Origin: Bacillota bacterium
GTDB lineage: Bacteria > Bacillota > Clostridia > Acetivibrionales > DSM-1351
Reading direction: 5' to 3'
Assembly (NCBI GenBank): GCA_023390335.1
Contig: JAEWCZ010000024.1
Span: forward strand, 1-64,000
DNA: 64,000 nucleotides
The position numbers and the translations under genes were made by a program. Shown piece after piece: positions 1 to 8,492 of the stretch (position 1 is the first letter of the stretch; each line of letters begins with the position of its first letter). A model generated the notes under the pieces. It did not search any database and was not told where the DNA came from. It saw only the letters and a list, made by a program, of their open reading frames with translations.

Positions 1-115
1 CTGGTGGAAATGACGAGATGGCCACACCCGTTCCCATACCGAACACGGCAGTTAAGCATCTCAGTGCCGATAATACTTGGCTGGAAACGGCCCGGGAAAG
101 TAGGTCTCTGCCAGA
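1..115 (+). rRNA. rrf: 5S ribosomal RNA (5' edge at window start)
   Basis: The conserved 5S core is visible (CCGTTCCCATACCGAACACG at about 27-46), with complementary ends CTGGTGG and CTGCCAG. The first base or two may lie outside the window. It is followed directly by a strong terminator, as expected for the last gene of an rRNA operon whose 16S and 23S genes would lie to the left. Confidence 0.93.
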
Positions 116-123
116 TTTATATC

Positions 124-158
124 AAAACCTCAAGCTTAAAGCTTGGGGTTTTGTTTTT
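124..158 (+). terminator. Intrinsic terminator of the rRNA operon
   Basis: AAAACCTCAAGCTT pairs with AAGCTTGGGGTTTT and is followed by a T-rich tract. It lies nine bases after the 5S RNA. Confidence 0.85.
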
Positions 159-188
159 TGGTGATTTATGGGCAATTTATCAAGATGG

Positions 189-217
189 TTGATTATAATT
201 AATTAAAAATATATAAT
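189..217 (+). promoter_or_regulatory. Sigma-A type promoter for the HelD gene
   Basis: TTGATT and TATAAT are separated by exactly 17 bases, 44 bp upstream of the helD start. The helicase is therefore probably transcribed independently of the rRNA operon. Confidence 0.6.
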
Positions 218-260
218 AGAAGTCTGTTTTTAAATTTGGAAAAAGAGAGGGGTAATAATA

Positions 261-2543
261 ATGTCAGCTGCAAACCATCCGGCCTATAAGGAAGAGCTTG
301 AAAGGTGCAGATATACTCTGGACTATGTAGAAAAAAGCCTGAAACGTGCTCTTGAAAAGAGAGAGAAAATTGGAAATGAGCTTGAAACTGTGAAAAAGCA
401 TATGAGCGGTGACAGTAGTGCGGACTATACTAGCGTAATGGTAAATACAATGTTACATGATACTCTGGCTTTAAAGGTTAAAAACTTATATACTGCCAGA
501 GGTAAACCGTATTTTGCCAGAGTAGACTATAAAGAAAATGGTCTTAATAAATCAGAAAAGCTGTATATAGGAAAAATGTCTTTGTCCAGAGATGAGGATC
601 AGGAAATTGTTATAGTAGACTGGAGAGCACCGATAGCAAACCTTTATTATGAGGGTAGATTGGGACCTTCAAGCTATGAATGTCCAGATGGGGTAATTAA
701 TGGAGATCTTCTTTTAAAGAGACAGTTCTCTATTAATAATGGAAATCTGGATGAAATATTTGATATTGATATAACTACTAACGATGAATTTCTTCAAACG
801 TATCTCGGAGCAAATGCAGAAAACAGACTTAAAGAAATTGTTTCTACTATTCAAGAAGAACAAAACAGAATAGTAAGAGCTCCTATGTGGAAACCACTTA
901 TTGTTCAAGGGGTTGCAGGTAGTGGTAAAACAACTATTGCTCTTCATAGAATAGCGTATCTTATCTATACTTTCGAAAAAAGTTTTGATCCTGAAAATTT
1001 TATGATCATAGCACCTAACAGGCTTTTTCTTAACTATATTTCTGAGGTACTGCCTGAACTCGGAGTTGAAAGAGTTAAGCAGACAACCTTCGAAGATTTT
1101 TCTATGGAGTTGATAGGAAAAAAGTTTAAGATCATCGATGCCAATGAAAAATTAAATATGTTTGTAAATTATAATGTGACAAAGGAACAGATTGAATATA
1201 ATAATTTGGTAAGAAATGCATCCATTCTTAAAACGTCTATGAATTTTAAGTATGTCATTGATGATTACTTAAAAGAAATTGAGTCAAACTTTATTCCAAA
1301 AGAGGACATTACCCTTGGTACCAAAGTTATTTATTCCTATGGAGAATTAAATAATTTGTTTTTAACTCAATATGGTATGTGGCCTATTGCCCAGAGAATG
1401 AATGAGATTAAAAAAAGTATTACCACAAGGTTAAAAGCAAGCAAGGAGCAGTTTATTCAACAAATACATGCTGAATGTGACCGAAAGGTTGCAAAAGCAA
1501 GGTTAGGGATTGCTGATGAACCTGAAAGGCAAAAGTTTATTCGAGAAGCATTTGAAAAGAGAGACCGTGTTCTGGATAAAATTGAAAAGGCAGCAAAATC
1601 TTTAGTAAAGAATTATGTAGACAGTTTGCCTAAATTAAGTCCATATCAATACTATGTTGATTTAATGAATAATGCTGAAGTATTTGACCGTATAGCAGGC
1701 AAATATGCTGATGAGGAGATATGTAAGTTCACTAGGGATTATACTATTAAAATATTAAATAGTAAAAGGGTTGAACAGGAAGATCTGGCACCGATAATAT
1801 ATCTAAAATATAAAATTTACGGTATGGATGAGAAGATACCTGTCAGGCATATTGTTATAGATGAAGCCCAGGATTTCAGCGCTTTTCAGTTCTTTGTAAT
1901 GAAAAAAATCGTAAAAGATAGTTCTTTTACGATTCTGGGGGACTTATGTCAGGGTATCCACTTCTATAGGGGAGTAAGAAGTTGGGACGAGATAGTTAAT
2001 GATGTTTTTGAGGGGAAAAGGTGTGAGTTTCTAACATTGGAACAGAGCTACAGAACCACTGTTGAAATTATGGAGGCTGCAAATAACGTTATGGAGAAAC
2101 TGGATAACAAGAATTTAACTCGTGCTAAACCCGTTATCCGTCATGGAGATCCTGTCGAATATATACAAAAGAATAGTATTGACGATGTTGCCGAAGATAT
2201 TGTAGTCAAGATTGAACAAGCCAAAAGTCAGGGGCATAAAACAATAGCGGTTATATGTAAGACTATGGAAGAATGTAATCAAATACTTCCTCTTATAAAA
2301 AAAGCAGACAAAGATGTAAGTATTATTACAGGAAATGAGAAGGAATATAAGAGTGGTATTGTAGTTGTTCCGTCATATCTTTCAAAGGGGTTAGAGTTTG
2401 ATGTGGTTCTTATCTCAAATGCCAGCAGTGATAATTATTCGACAAGCGACCTTGATATTAAGCTACTTTATGTTGCTATGACAAGGCCCTTGCATAAACT
2501 TTGTGTTTATTATATAGGAGATAAGTCAAAACTATTACCATAA
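261..2543 (+). CDS. helD: HelD-like superfamily 1 helicase, RNA polymerase recycling factor
   Basis: A 760-residue UvrD/Rep-fold ATPase. Visible motifs are a Walker A (VAGSGKTT, near 219), Walker B (VIDEAQDF, near 532), motif IV QSYRTT (near 595) and motif VI YVAMTRP (near 736). The long charged N-terminal region (1-120) is typical of HelD, which removes stalled RNA polymerase from DNA using ATP. The length fits Gram-positive HelD. The ATG has a GAGAGGGG ribosome site. The gene sits just after the rRNA operon but has its own promoter. UvrD or PcrA is less likely because the inter-motif spacing and long N-terminal arm match HelD. Family assignment is firm; the cellular role is by analogy with Bacillus. 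Confidence 0.85.
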   Translation: MSAANHPAYKEELERCRYTLDYVEKSLKRALEKREKIGNELETVKKHMSGDSSADYTSVMVNTMLHDTLALKVKNLYTARGKPYFARVDYKENGLNKSEKLYIGKMSLSRDEDQEIVIVDWRAPIANLYYEGRLGPSSYECPDGVINGDLLLKRQFSINNGNLDEIFDIDITTNDEFLQTYLGANAENRLKEIVSTIQEEQNRIVRAPMWKPLIVQGVAGSGKTTIALHRIAYLIYTFEKSFDPENFMIIAPNRLFLNYISEVLPELGVERVKQTTFEDFSMELIGKKFKIIDANEKLNMFVNYNVTKEQIEYNNLVRNASILKTSMNFKYVIDDYLKEIESNFIPKEDITLGTKVIYSYGELNNLFLTQYGMWPIAQRMNEIKKSITTRLKASKEQFIQQIHAECDRKVAKARLGIADEPERQKFIREAFEKRDRVLDKIEKAAKSLVKNYVDSLPKLSPYQYYVDLMNNAEVFDRIAGKYADEEICKFTRDYTIKILNSKRVEQEDLAPIIYLKYKIYGMDEKIPVRHIVIDEAQDFSAFQFFVMKKIVKDSSFTILGDLCQGIHFYRGVRSWDEIVNDVFEGKRCEFLTLEQSYRTTVEIMEAANNVMEKLDNKNLTRAKPVIRHGDPVEYIQKNSIDDVAEDIVVKIEQAKSQGHKTIAVICKTMEECNQILPLIKKADKDVSIITGNEKEYKSGIVVVPSYLSKGLEFDVVLISNASSDNYSTSDLDIKLLYVAMTRPLHKLCVYYIGDKSKLLP

Positions 2544-2550
2544 AAAAATA

Positions 2551-2594
2551 AACCCGGCTTGTGATATTGGTATTTACCATCACAAGCAAGGGTT
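2551..2594 (+). terminator. Hairpin terminator after helD
   Basis: AACCCGGCTTGTGAT pairs imperfectly with ATCACAAGCAAGGGTT. It begins eight bases after the helD stop. The T tract is weak, so this could also act as an RNA-stabilising hairpin. Confidence 0.5.
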
Positions 2595-2612
2595 CATTTA
2601 ATAGAAAGGTTT

Positions 2613-2717
2613 TTATGAGTTTTCGTTGCCCTTATTGCTTTTTGCAGCTATCTTGGCTGCTCTTGCTTCTTTTTTTGACATCTTAGGGACTTTTTTTGTA
2701 CTACCTTTATCTCCCAT
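2613..2717 (-). CDS. 34-residue lysine/alanine-rich small protein
   Basis: A short reading frame with an excellent GAAAGGAG ribosome site eight bases before its ATG. The product begins MGDKGSTKKVPKMSKK and continues with an Ala/Lys-rich helix, ending NKGNENS. It is strongly basic, with no membrane segment and no cysteines. I do not recognise a function. The ribosome site, clean codon use and flanking hairpins on both sides support a real gene. A nucleic-acid-binding or ribosome-associated role would be only a guess. Confidence 0.6.
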   Translation of the reverse strand: MGDKGSTKKVPKMSKKEARAAKIAAKSNKGNENS

Positions 2718-2794
2718 ATAATTACTCCTTTCATATTAACTTATACTCATTATTACCATATATTCCAAGATAGATACCAGAACGTATAATAAAA

Positions 2795-2823
2795 AGCCCT
2801 CATTTTCTTATAAAATGAGGGCT
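2795..2823 (-). terminator. Terminator of the M14 peptidase gene
   Basis: AGCCCTCATTTT pairs perfectly with AAAATGAGGGCT. T-rich flanks on both sides make it potentially bidirectional, but it lies immediately downstream of the minus-strand peptidase gene. Confidence 0.75.
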
Positions 2824-2833
2824 ATATTTTTAT

Positions 2834-4054
2834 CTATGAAATATAAACCGTGTTTGAGGATTTTTCAAACTTGAATGTAAGATTCAGACATTTTGCAAGG
2901 GCTTCAAGGCTAATATAAGGGATATGATTTATAGAAATTTCATTTTGCTTTAAATTTTCCTGCTGGATCTCTGTTAGTTTTCCTGCAAGTAACGTAACAT
3001 CTTTATCTGCAATAAATTGCTTTCCGTCTATTGATAATATCTGTCCTTGTCTAAACAGACTATTTTTATATATTAAGGAGGTCTTTTTATCGCCATTAAA
3101 CTTGGTCTGTTTCATTAGCTGTTTTGCAATTCTAACCGGGACAAGTTTATTTTGATTCCAAATAGTACTGTAATATGACCATTCTACGGGTTTTGTAATA
3201 CCTCTTTTACCTCCTACCTCAAGTGTAAAGGATGGAATTTTTAACTTATATACACACCAATCTTTGAATCCGGAAGTGGAAGACTTATAGTTAGCGGGAC
3301 TTACCAAACTGTAACCCGTCGTGGACTTTAGCATATTTGCGTATGCCATGTCTCTTGTTTTGTCAGCGCCTTCTTGTCCAAAATACCAGTAGATTATATC
3401 TCCAGCAGCATGATATGCAAGTGTCAGGTCGAATTCTATTGTGAGACATAGATCTCTGACTGCTTGGGTTTCGGGCTCAGAGAATGCTTTAGTTCCAGTA
3501 GAATATGTAGTGGTAATTTTTTTAAACCATAGTGCATCGTAATTATGATTAAGGTCTACCTTGTTAGCGTTAAAATAATAGGACGGAGATCCGTTAACAC
3601 ATATCTGTACGCCATCGGGATTTACCAGTGGCATGAAATAATAGGTGACTTGATTATCCAGTAGATTCCTGATCTTCTGGCCATCAATACTACTATTGTT
3701 AGTGTACGCTTCAAGCAAATTCTGAATCTGGTTTAGTGTAAGTATTGTACCTATGTACTCTCTTGGATGATGGGCTGCATTTATAAAAATCTTTTTAGAG
3801 CCGTTACCTATTTTTAATACTGACAAATCTCTCTTTTGTACACTTTTTCCTGCTGAAAAAAGATATGTTATATTGCTGTAATTTTTATTAAACTCCGTAA
3901 GTCGTTTTTGTGTGTCTGTATAAACATCCTTGCTTTTATATATTTGTTCAAGAGTTTTTGAGTATGTAACTTTTGATGCTTGTACAGAGAATGTACTGAA
4001 GGTTGTTATCGTATATATTATTGCAAGTAGAAACAACTTTATTCTTTTATTCAT
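2834..4054 (-). CDS. Secreted M14 family zinc carboxypeptidase, probably a cell-wall peptidase
   Basis: A 406-residue protein with a signal peptide (about 1-26). The M14 fold shows zinc ligands H96-x-x-E99 (HHPREY) and H215 (AYHAAGD), and a catalytic glutamate near 279 (TLEVGG). The usual DLNRN substrate motif reads DLNHN (167-171). I recall this variant from gamma-D-glutamyl-diaminopimelate endopeptidases, which would make peptidoglycan stem peptides the likely substrate. The last ~60 residues resemble the copper-amine-oxidase N-terminal-like domain common in secreted clostridial proteins. The gene is monocistronic, with its own terminator. The family is certain and the substrate is inferred. 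Confidence 0.85.
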   Translation of the reverse strand: MNKRIKLFLLAIIYTITTFSTFSVQASKVTYSKTLEQIYKSKDVYTDTQKRLTEFNKNYSNITYLFSAGKSVQKRDLSVLKIGNGSKKIFINAAHHPREYIGTILTLNQIQNLLEAYTNNSSIDGQKIRNLLDNQVTYYFMPLVNPDGVQICVNGSPSYYFNANKVDLNHNYDALWFKKITTTYSTGTKAFSEPETQAVRDLCLTIEFDLTLAYHAAGDIIYWYFGQEGADKTRDMAYANMLKSTTGYSLVSPANYKSSTSGFKDWCVYKLKIPSFTLEVGGKRGITKPVEWSYYSTIWNQNKLVPVRIAKQLMKQTKFNGDKKTSLIYKNSLFRQGQILSIDGKQFIADKDVTLLAGKLTEIQQENLKQNEISINHIPYISLEALAKCLNLTFKFEKSSNTVYIS

Positions 4055-4140
4055 GGAAACCTCCGTTAGACGACATAATATTACAATAATTATTATTTTA
4101 TATTAAATTTAAGGTTTTGGCTAGAAGTTAATATTAAGCA

Positions 4141-4171
4141 CAAAAAGAACCGACAGCAGAGCTATCGGTTT
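4141..4171 (-). terminator. Terminator of the DUF815 ATPase transcript
   Basis: On the minus strand AACCGATAG pairs with CTGTCGGTT, followed by CTTTTTG. It sits 12 bp after the ATPase stop codon. Confidence 0.7.
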
Positions 4172-4182
4172 GACTTTGAATG

Positions 4183-5472
4183 CTATTCAGCTTTCTTTCC
4201 AAGTAGATAAGTGATAAAATGTTGAGCGGTTCTTCCTGATAGGCCACCATTCCGTAGTTCCCATCTGTTTGCTTCCAGGTACAATTCTTCCTCCGGCATA
4301 TTTATATTGTATTTATCTGCTAATACCTTAACAATATGCTGAAATTCTTTCCTGCTGGGAGCTATATATAAAATCGGTAATCCAAATCTTGCTGATAGTG
4401 AGAGCTTTTCCTGAACTGTATCGTTGGTATGAAGGTCATCATCCCTATCGTTCTTGTCACTCCACTTTTCACGGATAATATGTCTTCTATTAGAGGTAGC
4501 ATATATAAGTACGTTTTCAGGCTTTGCCTCAAGGCCTCCTTCGATGACAGCTTTCAGATATTTATAATCTGTTTCAAAGTCCTCAAATGACAAGTCATCC
4601 ATGTAAATTATATACTTATATTTTCTGTGTTTTATCTGCTCTATAATAAGAGGCAAATCTTTCATTTGATGCTTATAGACCTCTATCATTCTGAGACCGT
4701 GCTTAAAATACTCATTTAAAATAGCTTTTATACTTGACGACTTACCTGTACCGCTGTCTCCGTACAATAGTACATTGTTTGCTTTACGTCCCATAACAAA
4801 AGCCTCTGTGTTTTTAACCAACTCTTTTTTTTGAAGCTCATATCCAACAAGGTCTTCAAGAAGTATTGGTTCTATATTTGTAATAGGCTTGAGTTCAATA
4901 GTTTTGTCATTGTGTAAAACACTGAAGGCTTTGTTTAACCCGAACTTTCCTACACCAAAATTTTTATAAAAGTCAGTTAGTATCTCATAAAAGGTATGCT
5001 CATTCTCAGATGATAACAGACTATCTACAAGGTCATTAAAACAGGGCAGTCGATTACTTTTATCAGTATCTGATGGGACATAAGCTTTAATGATGTTCAA
5101 AGACTGGGTTTGGAGAACTTCATCAATTAGGGATAAATCAAAGTCATATAACTCTTTAAAAATTCTGAAATCACTTAATGCCACTTCATTTATTGTACCA
5201 CTCGGCTTTTGAGATATCTCACAAGACCGTGAAAATGCATTTTCATTGGTAATAAGAACATAGGTAAGATAACAATGAAACAAATTACCACTAAAACCAT
5301 GGTCAACTGAAAACTCAACTAATCTATGCAAACCTTCGTATAGTCTTGACTTTATAGTTTCCTTAGAAAAAGCTTTGCTTTGGTAATTGTTTATAACCCA
5401 TGAAAGGTCTTCAAAAATATCAGGTTGGCAAAAATACTTATACAGGATTAATTCATTTGTGTTTATATGCAT
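4183..5472 (-). CDS. AAA-type ATP-binding protein, DUF815 family
   Basis: A 429-residue cytoplasmic protein. Residues about 1-200 are a helical region with no recognised motif. An AAA core follows, with Walker A YGDSGTGKSS (237-246) and a Walker B-like IIYMDDLSFEDF (about 288-299). A sensor-type asparagine lies in YATSNRRHI. This layout matches the DUF815 ATPases, whose function is not established. It lies 60 bp downstream of a membrane-protein gene and may be the last gene of that transcript, since a terminator follows it. Confidence 0.8.
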   Translation of the reverse strand: MHINTNELILYKYFCQPDIFEDLSWVINNYQSKAFSKETIKSRLYEGLHRLVEFSVDHGFSGNLFHCYLTYVLITNENAFSRSCEISQKPSGTINEVALSDFRIFKELYDFDLSLIDEVLQTQSLNIIKAYVPSDTDKSNRLPCFNDLVDSLLSSENEHTFYEILTDFYKNFGVGKFGLNKAFSVLHNDKTIELKPITNIEPILLEDLVGYELQKKELVKNTEAFVMGRKANNVLLYGDSGTGKSSSIKAILNEYFKHGLRMIEVYKHQMKDLPLIIEQIKHRKYKYIIYMDDLSFEDFETDYKYLKAVIEGGLEAKPENVLIYATSNRRHIIREKWSDKNDRDDDLHTNDTVQEKLSLSARFGLPILYIAPSRKEFQHIVKVLADKYNINMPEEELYLEANRWELRNGGLSGRTAQHFITYLLGKKAE

Positions 5473-5532
5473 AAGTGCAGTTCCTTTGCTAGTTATGTTT
5501 TATTTCTTTTATAGCACTGACTGCAGTGTATG

Positions 5533-5952
5533 TCAATATAAAGACACTTTTCTGGTAGCTAAAGCATAACCACTTAAAATAATTTGGATAATCCCGGCGG
5601 CAAAAAATTCAACAGAAGGCAAGTACCATTCTCCCAGAATCATCACTTGAGCTATTATACATACCAATAGGATTAATCCCACTAAGGCTGATGATAGCCA
5701 AGGCATATTAGAACTGCTTTTAAAGCACATAATTGCCGAAAAAGCATTACCTGTTCCAAACACAACAATTGCAATTATGCCCAGTTGAACCCAACTATTA
5801 AAAGGTAGTTTAAAAAGCCACTCCGTGGGATATTCAGCAAATATCCCACTATTTGATTGTACCATCTGTATACCTATAACAATGGCTGATATAGCTAAAA
5901 CTGAATCATATAGCCCCAATATGATATTACTTTTTTGTTTCAATATAACCAT
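5533..5952 (-). CDS. Small four-TM membrane protein
   Basis: A 139-residue protein with four predicted hydrophobic helices (about 10-30, 52-72, 82-104 and 112-133) and little extramembrane sequence. I do not recognise a family. It starts nine bases after the DUF4173 stop, so it is almost certainly translated from the same message as the DUF4173, XRE and DUF2975 genes. A role in the same membrane or stress response is inferred from position only. Confidence 0.7.
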   Translation of the reverse strand: MVILKQKSNIILGLYDSVLAISAIVIGIQMVQSNSGIFAEYPTEWLFKLPFNSWVQLGIIAIVVFGTGNAFSAIMCFKSSSNMPWLSSALVGLILLVCIIAQVMILGEWYLPSVEFFAAGIIQIILSGYALATRKVSLY

Positions 5953-5961
5953 CTCCCTAAG

Positions 5962-7533
5962 CTAATTGGTCTTGTTAAGTACCTTTGATGCCTCAAGACT
6001 GTCCAGTGTAAAGCCATATAGTTTGTTTCTTGCAGAGAGCTGAATTCTTTTATTTTCTACTAATCCATTAAAGTTAATTTCTGATTTTTGGTGATCCGGT
6101 AAACCCTGTAGTTTTTCCAGTTGTGGAGCAGCTGTAAAGGATAGCTGGTTTAAATAGAATATTACTGAGGGTTCATCAGGATTTTCAAGATAACTGTTTA
6201 CATTGTATTCTGCAATTAATTTTTCAATATTAGTCAGGCTTAGTATGCATACCCCTATGATTACGGTCACTCCTATCCATTTTGTAACATCCAACCCAAT
6301 TTTAAAACACTTTATTATCATCCATAACAGACATAATCCAATTACAGCCATAAGCCAAAGAGTCAGAACACGTTTGATACTAAGGCCATAAGCACTTATA
6401 TACATAAACATTCTCTTAACTGCTGATATTAGTAATACGCCGTCACCAGCACATAGAACCAATGTTCCAAGACTCACCCATAAAGAAAGCTTTTCATTTT
6501 TTTTCTTAGTCATAACTATTACAAAAAGTGCAATGGCGAATATTAGTGCTGACGCAGTGCATAGTTCAAAGAAGCCTCGTCTTGCATACTCTGCATAGCC
6601 AATTCCGGAAGTTTTTATATTAGCTGTCCCACCGAACAAATACATGAACTGAAATCCTACAAATGCTATCAAGAATATATTTATAATGGTTAAGAAAGTA
6701 CCTGTAATAACACTCTCTATGCAACTGCCTACATTTTTTACAGTTTTCTCTTTATGCTTTTCGTACTTCAAACCCAACAGGGCTGAACCGAGAAATATTC
6801 CTGACGGAAGACCTAAAATTAATTCTATTGTTATTCGGTCAAAGTCTAAACCTATAAAGTTCTTAAAGGATTTTACTGAAGCAGCGAATACTGCATCTGC
6901 TTGGACAAACAATCCCATAAGGATTGCGGCAATAGGTAAAGCTACGATTATGCCTATTAGTACGTACACGATGTTTTTAGTAGTAGCAGATTTTTTGTTT
7001 TTCAGTACTCCAAAAGAGTGAAATGGCATTTGAAGATTAGCAAAAGGCTTGGCGAATAGATTTGAAATAATTTTGACAAGTGTGTCCAACGAAAATATGC
7101 TGCTTATCTGAAAACTTCCGAGAAGAATGAGCTGGATGCATATGATCCCTATTAACGTAAGCCATGTAATCCATCTGGTACTTGGATTGTAATGAATGAA
7201 GAAGCTTACTGCCATTAACATTGCCGGTATGGTTAAAAATACGGCTGCTTTATTAAGCGGCGCATTATTCTCTCTAAAGAAATAATAAATGCTGTAATAA
7301 AAGGCTGCAAGATATATGGGAGCAGCTACTCCAGGTGATTGGAATAAAATTGTTTCTAACAATAGTATACATAATATAATGCTTAATATAGAAATAATTA
7401 ACCCTTTTGATGAAGTAACACGTGATTTAAATTCATGATATTCAGGTTTTTTATTTCTTGGAATATAACTTGCATAATAAGGAGGCGGTTGCGGGGGAGT
7501 TGCAGCTTCGGGTTTGAATTCATTGTTTTCCAT
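5962..7533 (-). CDS. DUF4173 (DUF4153-like) polytopic membrane protein
   Basis: A 523-residue protein with a proline-rich cytoplasmic N-terminus (TPPQPPPYYASY) and about 12 hydrophobic helices. The block MYISAYGLSIKRVLTLW, near 380-396, is the hallmark of the DUF4173 family, which has no established function. The ~100-residue C-terminal tail is soluble and probably faces outward. The ribosome site AAGGAGTC precedes the ATG. It is 32 bp downstream of the XRE regulator gene, a pairing I know from other Firmicutes. Confidence 0.8.
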   Translation of the reverse strand: MENNEFKPEAATPPQPPPYYASYIPRNKKPEYHEFKSRVTSSKGLIISILSIILCILLLETILFQSPGVAAPIYLAAFYYSIYYFFRENNAPLNKAAVFLTIPAMLMAVSFFIHYNPSTRWITWLTLIGIICIQLILLGSFQISSIFSLDTLVKIISNLFAKPFANLQMPFHSFGVLKNKKSATTKNIVYVLIGIIVALPIAAILMGLFVQADAVFAASVKSFKNFIGLDFDRITIELILGLPSGIFLGSALLGLKYEKHKEKTVKNVGSCIESVITGTFLTIINIFLIAFVGFQFMYLFGGTANIKTSGIGYAEYARRGFFELCTASALIFAIALFVIVMTKKKNEKLSLWVSLGTLVLCAGDGVLLISAVKRMFMYISAYGLSIKRVLTLWLMAVIGLCLLWMIIKCFKIGLDVTKWIGVTVIIGVCILSLTNIEKLIAEYNVNSYLENPDEPSVIFYLNQLSFTAAPQLEKLQGLPDHQKSEINFNGLVENKRIQLSARNKLYGFTLDSLEASKVLNKTN

Positions 7534-7565
7534 TTGTCAGACTCCTTTCAATAGTTAAAAAATAT

Positions 7566-7799
7566 TTATTTGTCTATTTCTGCGATTTTTTCTTCAGCTG
7601 GTAAATATTCAAGGATATCACCGGGTTGACAGTTTAAAGCCTTACATATCTCCTCAAGAGTTGAAAATCTGATGGCTTTAGCCTTGTTGGTCTTTAATAT
7701 TGATAGGTTGGCAGTTGTTATACCTATTTTTTCAGCCAGTTCTGTTGAACTCATTTTTCTCTTTGCAAGCATTACATCAACATTTACTATAATGGGCAT
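7566..7799 (-). CDS. XRE/Cro-CI family small regulator
   Basis: A 77-residue helix-turn-helix protein. The HTH lies at about 17-38 (STELAEKIGITTANLSIL), with the family-typical CQPGDILEY close to the C-terminus. It is a single-domain regulator of the type found next to DUF2975 membrane proteins. The DUF2975 gene ends 15 bp upstream, so the two are co-transcribed. It probably regulates its own operon, perhaps with the membrane protein as sensor or antagonist. That is inference from the conserved pairing. Confidence 0.8.
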   Translation of the reverse strand: MPIIVNVDVMLAKRKMSSTELAEKIGITTANLSILKTNKAKAIRFSTLEEICKALNCQPGDILEYLPAEEKIAEIDK

Positions 7800-7814
7800 A
7801 GTGATTCTCCTTAT

Positions 7815-8285
7815 CTATATTGTCAGGTCGTTTTCTTGCTTATATTTAACTGCTTGATAGAACAACTCTGCAATAATAAATATGCAGGCAGCTAAAAATA
7901 AAAAGGTCAGTCCTACAAGAATAACGAATACCGATGGGACAAAGAATATGCCTATAATATATGAAAGTGCTACAGGTAAACACAGGTAGGATATATACTT
8001 GATTCTATTGGCCGTATCAAATGTAAAGGGGCTTTTTGAATTAATATTATGCAACACCTTTTTTGCTTGGTTTAATATTGTAAATGCACATATACCCGAT
8101 ATGACTAAAAGTATCATAATTGAATAATATATTCTAGGTTCTACAGTTGTATTTTTAAGCAGAAGGTAATAATTTAGCGTCCACGGCAAGCTAGCAATCA
8201 ATATTACGCCAAGAACCTGAAACACCGTGCATAGCACTTCCATTAGCTGACTTAAACCTCTTTTTCCAAGTATCTGATAACCCAT
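7815..8285 (-). CDS. DUF2975 family membrane protein
   Basis: A 156-residue protein with four TM helices (about 14-34, 52-71, 95-116 and 122-143), matching the DUF2975 family. That family is regularly encoded directly before a small XRE regulator, as here. It is the first gene of the four- or five-gene minus-strand set. The region 8290-8420 upstream is AT-rich and should hold the promoter. Function is unknown; a signal-sensing partner of the XRE protein is plausible. Confidence 0.75.
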   Translation of the reverse strand: MGYQILGKRGLSQLMEVLCTVFQVLGVILIASLPWTLNYYLLLKNTTVEPRIYYSIMILLVISGICAFTILNQAKKVLHNINSKSPFTFDTANRIKYISYLCLPVALSYIIGIFFVPSVFVILVGLTFLFLAACIFIIAELFYQAVKYKQENDLTI

Positions 8286-8423
8286 TAATAATTCACACCT
8301 TTTTTAAATTTAATATATTTATTTTACCTCTATCCAAATGTAATATACATCTATTTTTATTGTTTGTCAATAAAAAAGTATCAAATATTGATAATTACTT
8401 TTCGATATTCAGTATTATTAAAT

Positions 8424-8471
8424 AAAAAAACAACCCGTGAAAAAAATATATATTTTCACGGGTTGTTTTTT
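8424..8471. terminator. Bidirectional terminator downstream of tkt
   Basis: AACCCGTGAAAA pairs with TTTTCACGGGTT, with A-runs on the left and T-runs on the right. It can therefore stop transcription from either strand. The tkt stop codon lies 22 bp to the right. Confidence 0.8.
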
Positions 8472-8492
8472 ATTTATTTTGTTTAGAATTAA

